A stretch of 64,000 nt of DNA from Orobanche coerulescens (lineage: Eukaryota > Streptophyta > Magnoliopsida > Lamiales > Orobanchaceae): assembly GCA_033398695.1 (NCBI GenBank), contig CM065815.1, positions 139,669,001 through 139,733,000 of the forward strand. Direction: 5' to 3'. The notes beneath the pieces were generated by a model that was not told where the DNA came from, searched no databases, and saw only the letters and a list, made by a program, of their open reading frames with translations. Every line of letters begins with the position of its first letter. The stretch's first letter is position 1. A program made the position numbers and the translations under genes. Below are positions 55,720 through 64,000 of the stretch, piece by piece.

Positions 55720-56257
55720 CTCGACACCTGCACGCGCATAAACACGAGTTTTTGGGTTCTAGTTCGTTCTGCAACCGTTACCCCCTTTTTCAGGTCCTCG
55801 GGTTCCTCTTTCCATACTGAAAGAATAACGTTCGATCATGATCATAGCTCAAATACGCCTCAACGGCCAATCCAGAATGCTAAGTCAATCGACAAACACG
55901 AGTATACATAACAGAAAAACAATCACCTCAAACATGCTAATCATAGCCAATACAGAGCCCACATGATCAAAAACAATTAATCATGAATCAATCGTACCAC
56001 ACATATCACAAACAGGTTTCAACAAAACATGTCTAATCAATGACATAATGAATGTATTAAAATAAAAGAGAATCGAGTCCTTACACAATTTATACGAAGC
56101 TTTGAGCTCTTGCAATACTAGTCTTCACTGCCGACGACTCGATGAAAGAATGACTCATACAGTCGCCCAACTATCACGACTCACAAAACCCGACTATCCA
56201 GATGGTCATAACCTGACAGTCCCACTAATACCGCGTCGGTAGAGCCACATAACTCAC
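55720..56257 (-). other. Element A 5' leader, part
   Basis: Non-coding DNA upstream of gag. The primer site and 5' LTR of A are not in the window because element H interrupts the leader at 56257/56258. Confidence 0.55.
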
Positions 56258-57898
56258 TGATGAAAAAATTAAAACTCGCAAGTATACGAATCGCTTTTGT
56301 AGGAAGTGGCAAGTAACTCCGAGGTCGATCTCTCGAGAAGTTGGAAACGGTTTGAAGTTCAATTATGTTAAGCAAATAGTCGAATTAACAAAAGTAAAGT
56401 GAATTAAAACACGGTGAATGATTTGATTGAGATGTAAGTTCATAAAACAAGTGCGGAAAATTAAATTAATCGAAGCGTTAAAAACAGCGAATTAAAGGTT
56501 GGATTTCTAGAGAATACAATTATGAGAATGATCTGGGAGTTTAGAATCAACGACACACACATTACAATTATTAGTTTCGATAATCAAAGAATTTATGATT
56601 TGAAATTACCGATTGCTGACAATTAAAAGAAATCTGTTTGATGGCGGCAAATTCTAAAAATCGCGATTGTCTTTTTCGAAGACAAGAGAAACTCCTTTGA
56701 TGGGGATGAATTCCTACTAACAATCGACTAGCTAAATACCTTTTATGGGGTAATTCTCTAAAAGATCGCGAAAAAAAATATATAACATTCACAATCACTT
56801 CTATCGGGTCGTTTGATGGCGAAAACCGACAAAAACCCTCGATTTTGACGATAACAGCAACTATGAAAAAGGTTTGATGATCTAAATCATAAGTTCTCTT
56901 GCGTCTAAATAATATTCGTGCATAAATATTATCAAGAACGCCGATAGATTACTAAGAACAAAGAAAGAGGAATAATCCCAAACTCGTACCCGAAAAATCA
57001 ATCAAAACTAACAACTAAGAACATGTGTGTGGTTCAATCTAAACACCCATATCATAAGATTATCTACTCATGATTATTTCAACAATAATAGCAAAAATCA
57101 TGGAATAAAACATGGTAGAAATCTTCCCTTGAGAAAATGAAATCGAAGCCCGAGGAAGGTTTGATGTTCTTCCTTCAAAAACGAACAAAATCTCCTTACA
57201 AAGGATGAAAATCCTTCACAAATTATATTTCTTGATGTTTAGAACACTCAAAAGATGAGAAAAACTGAGTTTGGATCGTGTTTTGCGGCTTGGGAGAAGT
57301 TGGGTATAGGGTTTCCCTATATATACCCGTCAAAAATCGCCAAAAAAATACAGAACATTGCATTTTCTGCACACAGGGGGGTTGGAACGCGGTCTGGGGG
57401 GGGTGGGTCCGCGGTCTGGATGATTTTGGGGGGCGCTGTCACGCGGTCTGGATTTGGGACCGCGGTCCGGATGCGGTCCAGGATTGGATCGCAGTCTCAA
57501 CTCTTCGGGCAGTGGTCCGGATTGCGTGGCCGTGGTCTAGAAGCCATATCTACCTCAATACACCTCCAAATTTAGCGTATAATATACCATTGTGAAGCTA
57601 ATTTCACGAGGAATCCATATATACATATAAAACATCCTAATTTGAAGTAATGAATCTGGAAAATAGAAAATACGACCGACATTGCTTCAATCTTTATCAT
57701 TTTAGGCCTCGTTCTTGCTCTTGACCGTCATAAACTCCAATATTAGCCATAAAGGCGCATATTTCACCACAATCTTCGTCCGGATACCTACAAAACAAAA
57801 ACACAACATACCACGCATAAAAGGAGCAAAAACACTTAAAAACAAACGAAAGCGCGACTCGATAGAACGGAATGAGACGATCAAAAATCGATTCATCA
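56258..57898 (-). repeat. Element H 3' LTR
   Basis: 1641 bp, minus-strand ends TGATGAATCGATTTTTG...TTTTTCATCA. The first 770 bp (56258-57029) match 59780-60541. Confidence 0.82.
57318..57545 (-). promoter_or_regulatory. H U3 GCGGTC array and TATA box
   Basis: TATATATA at about 57319-57325 (minus sense TATA). Upstream, 57386-57545 contains eight GCGGTCTGGA/GCGGTCCGGA words, one of them the perfect palindrome GGACCGCGGTCC (57457-57468). Confidence 0.65.
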
Positions 57899-59754
57899 AA
57901 TCCCCCCCAAACCTAAACTTTTGCTTGTCCCCAAGCAAAAATAAAAAATAAAACACACAACAAAGAAGACGATAAGGATTGAATAATCAAGTTAATCATT
58001 GGGTATACACATAATCAACCGAGAATGTGAAAGTATCGTAACGTCTCGTAATTCGTCATGGAAGCCTAAACTCACAAATGAGTGGAAAGCAATGGCACTT
58101 GATCAAACATGCAAGAAAACAAGTGTTAGAGTCCCTCACAGAATTATATCGATTCACTCATCTCTTAAATGTTTAGATAGGTCAATACGCTCAACTCGAT
58201 TCGAATGGAAAGTTCTACTATATGCTTGCACATCTTCTCTTCACCAAACACATCAATATTCATAAAACACGAGTCATAGGGTCTTACTTTTAGTTGTAAC
58301 GGGGTTGTGGCTCGGGTTGGGGAAATTTGGCTAGTAGTTGCAAGTTCAGTCCAAGTAGAGCATATACGATCCTCACATATATGAAATAAACACTCAAATC
58401 AAGATCGATCATTCTACTTTAATTCTCCCGTATATATATCTCTTTTGTTTCTAGGCCTTGTTAAGTGCAATTCTTATGATACTGGCCTATTTCTCACAAC
58501 CCAACGACTTCCCCCTTTTTTTTCTTAGGCTCACTCCTCTCCTCCCATATCTTTTTTTATCCCATTATTATTATTAGGATCGCCCCCCTTTTTTCTTTTT
58601 TTGTGTGTTGTGGGGCTTATTATTTTCAGGGGAACGAGAGAGAAGATTTTTTGCCTCTATACACCACAAACTTTGCACACCTTCGTTTTTCAAATATACC
58701 CTCTCATGCTCTTACGTGGACCAATACTTGGGGTAAGTTATGGCTTTTGGATATGGAGCTGTAAGATGTGGGTTTTTCGAACAAAAATACGGCTAAAGGC
58801 TCAATGGGGCTAGCAAAGGATATTGATATGAAATGGTGAGTATTTTTAGATAAGTAGGTTCAAGACAAAAAAATGGGTAGCCCTAATCATTTCTCGTGTA
58901 TTTAAATATCAACACATCATCCGATAGAATCATGAAAGTTCTAAAGAATACAAACCATAAGAAGAGAAATCACACATGAAAGAATTTTACCGCTAAAAGT
59001 GAACGGTTCAATTAGGCACAAGAACTCACGGCTTTTGGACTACCACACTCATTCCTTACACATCAAATCAAGTAACCAAAACTATACATTCACACGCAAG
59101 GTCAAACAATCAATTAGATTTATAATCCCCGAGTCAAGTACAAACACGACTAATCATCCATATACCCAACAGTTAACAAGGTTATTACAATCCAACTACT
59201 ACATCACGCAAGAGAAAAAAATAAAGAAAAGAAACAAAAATCACACAAACTAAAAACAAATAAAAATCGAAGAAGTTGCACCCCCCAAACCTAAACCTTT
59301 GCTTGTCCCCAAGCAAAAAAAAAAGAAGTTGAGAAAGATGCTAAAATGCAAATTAAGAAGAAAAGAAATAAAACTACTTGATTAAGAATTGTGGTTTTTG
59401 ATCGCGGGGCACCATGCTTTTATGCTCGTGTCTCAACTTTCAATAGGTCAGGCTTCTTCCTCCCATAAATACCTTTTTTAAGATTTCCTACACACACCAC
59501 GGACAAAAACAAATAAAAGCAATAATAATAATAATAAAAGCGATAAAAATTTAAAAATTCCCTTGGGTTGCCTCCCAAGCAGCGCTTTTTTATAGTCTTT
59601 AGCTCGACTCTTCAGCTTCTTCTATCCTGGATTAAATGGAAACGTGTTAGGTCCATCCACATAGCTCGTCATTTTTCACTCGTTTTCCTTCGCCAGGATA
59701 TGGATAGTGGTTCCATAGATTTCCATTGTGAGCGCTTTTGTCACCATTTCAGTT
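57899..59754 (-). other. H internal region, non-coding
   Basis: It carries two copies of the polypurine-type module CCCCCCAAACCTAAAC.TTTGCTTGTCCCC (57904 and 59281), a pyrimidine-rich low-complexity stretch (58500-58620) and the post-pol box. No retroviral protein motif is seen. Confidence 0.65.
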
Positions 59755-59773
59755 TTTCCCAGCAGCGGCGCCA
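59755..59773 (-). other. H primer-binding site (tRNA-Asp type, diverged)
   Basis: Minus-strand TGGCGCCGCTGCTGGGAAA compares with TGGCGCCGTTGCCGGGGAT, the complement of the tRNA-Asp 3' end plus CCA (gene at 3327-3398). A few mismatches. Confidence 0.7.
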
Positions 59774-59779
59774 AAAACT

Positions 59780-60541
59780 TGATCAACAAATTAAAACTCG
59801 CAGGTATATGAATCGCTTTTGTAGGAAGCGGCAAGTAACTCGATCTCTCGAGGAGTTGGAAATGATTTGAATTTCGATTATGTTAAGCAAATAGTCGAAT
59901 CAACAAAAGTAAAATGAATTAAAACACGGTGAATGATTCGATTGAGATGTAAGTTCGTAAAACAAGTGCGAAAAATTAAATTAATTGAAGCATTAAAAAC
60001 ACTGAATTAAAGATTGGATTTCCAGATAATACAATTATGAGAATGATATGGGAGTTTAGAATCACCGACAGACACGTTATCAATTATTAGTTTCGATACT
60101 CAAAGAATTTATGGTTTGAAATTACTGATTGCCCACAATTAAAAGAAATCCGTTTGATCACGACAAATTCTAAAAATCGCGATTGTCCTTTTCGAAAACA
60201 AGAGAAACTCCTTTGATGGAGATGAATCCCTACTAACAATCGACTAGCTAAATACCTTTGCTGGAGTAATTCGCTAAAAGATCGCGGAAAAAAATATAGA
60301 ACATTCACAATCACTTCTATCGGGTCGTTTGATGGCGAACACCGACAAAAATCCTCGATTTTGAAAATAACAACAACTATGAAAAAGGTTTGATGATCTA
60401 AATCATAAGTTCTCTTGCGTCTAAATAATATTCGTGCACAAATATTATCAAGAACGCCGATAGATTACTAAGAACAAAGAAAGAGTAATAATCCCAAACT
60501 CATACACGAAAAATCAATCAAAACTAACAACTAAGAGCATG
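59780..60541 (-). repeat. Element H 5' LTR, retained U5-side part
   Basis: Matches 56258-57029 and is cut at 60541 by the LTR of element I. The rest should lie beyond element I, outside the window. Confidence 0.78.
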
Positions 60542-61788
60542 TGTTGGCCACTAAGTATACAGAATATATCTTGGAAAGTGTTTTAAACAACAGGCTATAC
60601 GATTTTCAAATCTGAGTGCGTAGCGGAAGTCTTGTCAAAGTAAGTTGCTGTAAATACAGCAACTAGATATGAAGTGTATACTTAAAGATAATCACAAATA
60701 TTAAAACAGTAAATGCAGAAGGTAAATGACACGGTAATTAAAGTGGTTCGAGGTAAACTCCTCTACGTCCACTGGTCCTCCACACAGGAGTTAAAAAGTT
60801 TATTATAAATACTACGTACACAACTACGTATTTATAATCAAACCTATCAATGTATCGTTCACACAAATTGATACAATGATCGAATCTTTCAACCGTTCAC
60901 CCAGATTGCTTTAGGGTTTCACCTGACTAACTACTTCACACACAGTTCCCAAGCTTTGTCTCTTCAATGCAAGTCCGTCACACATAGTTCGGGAAAAGCA
61001 ATGCTTTCTCAGTCCACATAGGGCTGATGGGTTTGTTCAATGATAGAACGATGGTTTGAACAACAGCTTGACTTTCTCGATCTTTAGCTGATAATGTGTT
61101 GTTCAAGGTTGAGCACTTTGAATATTTCTTCTCTCAGAATATGCAGTATACTAGAAGAAATATGTTTGCTCTGAATATTTGTGTAAGCACTTGTTGGTTG
61201 TTGTTGCTCAGTTATCTTTTTATGTTCGTTCGTCTATGTATATGGTATTGTGATCTTCTAACTCTGGAGATATATATAGCCTTCTGAATATATCCGTTGA
61301 GAAAGATCCATTGAGCAAGATTCTGTGACAACTTAGATAGTTGACTTAAGTAGACCAGGATCCAGATATTGCGTGGTTTGAAGATCTCTGTCGGCTTCAG
61401 TATTTAAATACTTTATCCTTTCAGTATTTAAATACTTCTTTATCAAATGTGACTTGACTTTAGCGAATACCAAAGATTCCTTTTCAAACGGTCTTCAGTC
61501 TTGTTTCAATGTGTATTGAAGGTCTCAATACTTCACAGCTTGAATGTTGTATCCATTAGTGTTGTAGGCTATAGATGAGAAGTCGCTGTATGGAATATTT
61601 GTTGTATGAAGGGACAACTTCCATACTTGGCGCTCTATAGACTATGTTGTTGTATGATGGTATGATGATAAATCTTCGATACAGGATCACCAACTTCGAT
61701 CGATACAGCAGCTTGTTGTATGCTGGATTGGCATATTGTCAAAACACTCTTATCAAGGTCTTTCGATACAGGGATTGTTATACCAACA
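60542..61788 (-). repeat. Element I 3' LTR
   Basis: 1247 bp with TGTTGG...CCAACA ends. The TATA box (minus CTATATATATC) is at 61268-61279. Confidence 0.8.
61268..61436 (-). promoter_or_regulatory. I U3: two AGTATTTAAATACT palindromes upstream of TATA
   Basis: Perfect 14-bp palindromes at 61399-61412 and 61423-61436 (24-bp spacing), about 120-170 bp upstream of the TATA box in element sense. Confidence 0.6.
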
Positions 61789-62304
61789 ATTTCCCTCTTT
61801 TTGATAATTTGCCAAGTCTTGCCAAGTCTTTATTTTAAAACCTTTTGATGTTATCCAAACATCCTTGATGATGCCAAAACTTTGACACTTAACATTTTGA
61901 AGGAGGGCAGACTTCTTGGTCTTCTGTTCGAATGTTATGGCCTTCAGCATTTAGCCTAACATTAAAAATTGCTCGTAGGCAAGTTCAGCTTTTATCAAAA
62001 GAGTATTACATCTGTAAACCTATGATTGGTGCGCAAGCACAACCTTACATTGTTTATCTAGATACATACAACTGAATCTATGAACTGTTCGCAGACAAGT
62101 TCGTAGAGCTTAATATTATAACAAGTTTTTATACTTGTATTAATTCAGCAAGTGGATTGAATTACGTAATCATACAAACACACAGTATATTACGAGTTGT
62201 AATCTTTCAAGAGAAAAACATTTTATTTGATGTTGAACAAAGATTTCAAAGTATTAAAAAAAAACAGCAAATAAGAATACTGGAATAGGAATACAGGAGG
62301 GAAT
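61789..62304 (-). other. I polypurine tract and 3' untranslated region
   Basis: Minus-strand AAAAAGAGGGAAAT abuts the LTR. A GACTTGGCAA doublet and TTTTGGCATCATCAAGG follow upstream. No coding frame until the end of the 3' ORF. Confidence 0.65.
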
Positions 62305-63981
62305 CTAGCTCCTATGGTCAGAATGCCTCCAAGGCCTTTTAGGGTCATTCTTGGTACCCTTCCACCAGTTTTGATGAGCGTCCCTGTTTCGATTTTGAGA
62401 GATAGCTTGACCTTCATAGGACTTATCTAAAGCTAGGATCCAATCTTCTGGATGGGTAACCAAGTCACCTTGCCTGTGCTTGGATTTCATCTTCTGCTGT
62501 AGCGGGAGCGTCCCTTCGTCCGACCTCTTCTTATATTCCTCAGTGGCTTCTTGTACCGTCCTGCAACTATTGAAAATTGAAGATTCCCTGATAAGAACAA
62601 CAAAGTATCTTAGCAGTTCATTCTTCCTCCAGTTCTTGATCTCTTCTGCAGTAGGCTGTCGGTTGGCCGGGAGGTTCATAGCTTGTGGTTTTTTAACGAG
62701 GTTCTTCCAAGGAAACTTAGGGTCCTGGAATTCTGGGCGATCTCCCTGTATCCTAACGTTCATAGGATGTGATGATAGACGGGCAATATCAGCAGTAATG
62801 TTGTTTTCAAAAGCAGCTAGCATTTCCTTCTCTTGCTCAAGTCTTGTTCTCCTTGCAGCTTCCCTCGCTTCTTCCCCCTTTTTGGCGTCATCAAGATATG
62901 ACACCTTTTCATCAAGACGTTCCAGGATTTGCATAGGAGCATCCTGTTTGGTCTCAAAGCTTGTCATCTTATTCACTAGGGAGGTGAGCACCTGCGACAT
63001 ATCTTGAATTTTCTTGTCATGGGCTCGAAGCTGGGAACCGGATTCAATGAGAGCTGATGCAGTCTTGGCCTCAGACACACGGAGCTTGGATTGCTCTTCT
63101 TTCAGAATCTGCTCCTGCCGCTATTGTAATTGGCTAAGGGCCTGTTAGAAGATTGAAGGCAGGATTCTGAAGGCTTCTTCTACACTAGAAACTTCGTTCG
63201 TCAGACCCATCATTTCTTCAACGGCTGATTGGTGTAGCCAGTCGAGTGCCTTTTAAACAGAGTTTAGGGCGGTCATGGCATCCTATATGAAGACAGTTTG
63301 TAGGCCAAGAGCATGCAGTTGCTCTTTCTTCTTGGAGGATCTTGGAGAGTCTGGCTTGGCGAAATCTTCAACTCCATTCAACCGTCTCAAGTTCCCATTG
63401 GGACGAGAATTGAGTTGGATATCCTCAGGTATTATACCATTGTCGGATTCCAAAATAGTTGAGGGTGCGGGAGTATCAGATGCGGGCTCGGCAACAGGGG
63501 CTGTTATCTCCTGTTCTGAATTAGGTTCTGAAGACATAGGTACAGGAGGGACTGATTCCTCCTACTGTCTCTCAGCTTCCGCCTGCTCCTGCAGAGGAAC
63601 TGATTCCTCATGCGGGATGGTGCTGGTCAGGTCATCTGTGGCGACAGGCGCAGATGCCTGTTCCGGAACTGGTTTTTCCTCCACTACATGAGGGACTGAA
63701 TCCTCATTGTCGGGAACAATGTCTTGCTATTGCGAAGGGGACAGATTGTGACTTGATGTCCCTTCACCTTTTTGTTGTTGAAGCTGGGAGAATTCTTTTT
63801 CTCTAGCTTCCTCACGACTCATTCTCAGACCTGCCTGAAAGGCGTCATCGTCGTCGTCTGAGTCATGGTCTGATTTTGGACTTTTGGGAGATTCCACGGA
63901 CTTAGCTTTTCCTTTCTTTCGTGCTTCGGCTTTGTCCAAAAGATGGCTCTCAATTAGCTCTCTACAGCATAGGCTGTCCCA
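62305..63981 (-). pseudogene. I 3' ORF (position of the Sirevirus env-like/extra ORF), six in-frame stops
   Basis: A single reading frame runs from 63981 to 62305 without frameshift but with stops at about 63727, 63565, 63283, 63254, 63145 and 63122. Visible parts: a Lys/Ser- and Asp-rich start (DHDSDDDDDAFQAGLRMSREE), a Pro/Glu-rich middle, a coiled coil (ALIESGSQLRAHDKKIQDMSQ... and EEAREAARRTRLEQEKEMLAAF, about 63060-62800), and a charged tail (NWRKNELLRYFVVLI). I recognise no catalytic domain. The position after pol next to the PPT fits the extra ORF of Sireviruses; envelope function is not supported by any visible transmembrane segment. Confidence 0.55.
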
Positions 63982-64000
63982 TTAGATCAGGACTGCAACA

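Larger units (their letters stand above)
56258..60541 (-). mobile_element. Element H: Athila-like deletion derivative
   Basis: The 3' LTR (56258-57898) and the retained part of the 5' LTR (59780-60541) flank a 1.9-kb internal region with a tRNA-Asp-type primer site (59755-59773) and a G-rich polypurine tract (57899-57909), but no gag or pol. The box GCGCTGCTTGGGAGGCAACCCA (minus, about 59560-59585) is typical of the region after pol in plant Athila-type elements and lies only about 180 bp from the primer site. The whole gag-pol is therefore deleted. Confidence 0.75.
60542..64000 (-). mobile_element. Element I: Sirevirus-like Ty1/copia element (3' end only)
   Basis: 3' LTR 60542-61788 (minus ends TGTTGGTATAAC...GTGGCCAACA), an adjacent polypurine tract (AAAAAGAGGGAAAT, minus, 61789-61802), repeated TTGGCAAATTATC/TTGGCATCATC words upstream, and a long 3' reading frame that leaves the window. 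Such 3' repeats plus an extra ORF after pol are typical of Sireviruses. RT and integrase are not in the window. Confidence 0.7.

Noticed and set aside
57255..57595. Overlapping plus-strand frames of about 105 codons
   Set aside because: They are shadows of the GCGGTC array and TATA region of the H LTR.
62480..63007. 175-codon plus-strand frame
   Set aside because: Antisense shadow of the element I 3' ORF; Ser/Cys-rich composition is the mirror of the real frame.
62305..63981. Retroviral envelope protein in element I
   Set aside because: Only the map position suggests it; no signal peptide, transmembrane segment or cleavage site is visible, so it is left as an extra ORF of unknown function.

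Overview
The window reads as nuclear, heterochromatin-like DNA of a flowering plant, probably a eudicot. It has two plant-type nuclear tRNA genes (Asp-GTC and Lys-CTT) and otherwise almost only nested LTR retrotransposons plus a few DNA-transposon fragments. I found no host protein-coding gene. No species can be named from the sequence alone.

Layout. 1-1684 is the 3' part of a large LTR (family A). 1685-2402 is a hAT deletion derivative. 2403-3100 looks like an old LTR-type promoter region. 3327-3537 holds the two tRNA genes. 3540-7652 is an AT-rich mosaic: a duplicated MITE, two Ty1/copia LTR remnants (J at 4447-5470 and one at 6502-7267), a degenerate tandem array and a second hAT end. 7653-9339 (minus) is the RT/RNase H/integrase remnant of a Ty3/gypsy chromovirus (G).

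From 9340 to the right edge the window appears to lie inside element A (minus strand), which is inserted in the RT of G. The 3' LTR of A is split by E (plus, 9686-19040, degenerate Tekay-like chromovirus with both LTRs) and by F (minus, 20991-30758, a non-coding LARD with perfect TSD GAAAC). The internal region of A is split by B (minus, 32431-53959, a gag-only element with TSD CCCCA). B is split by C (plus, 36056-49698, a solo LTR with TSD TCCGC), and C by D (minus, 37485-48270, a Tat-lineage element with TSD GTGTG). D carries gag-pro-pol and, on the opposite strand, a separate spliced gene with its own TATA box. The gag of A resumes at 54553-55719. Its leader is then interrupted by H (minus, 56258-60541, an Athila-like deletion derivative with a tRNA-Asp-type primer site). 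The second LTR of H is interrupted by I (minus, from 60542, a Sirevirus-like Ty1/copia element) that runs off the right edge. Maximum visible nesting is G>A>B>C>D.

The coding regions of E, G, A, B, D and I are broken by stops, frameshifts or deletions, so nothing here looks autonomous today. A, B and F share LTR termini (TGTAAYA...GGTGTTACA), an initiator-Met-type primer site where it is visible, and the box around the polypurine tract with the E type. They therefore look like non-autonomous partners of Tekay-like elements.

The most interesting pattern is regulatory. In nearly every LTR family here (A, B, D, E, F, H, I and possibly J) the stretch just upstream of the LTR TATA box carries a family-specific palindromic motif, mostly in several copies. 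Examples are TTAGCGTGCGCTAA in F, TTACGTACGTAA in A, TTACGGCCGTAA in B, GGACCGCGGTCC in H and AGTATTTAAATACT in I.
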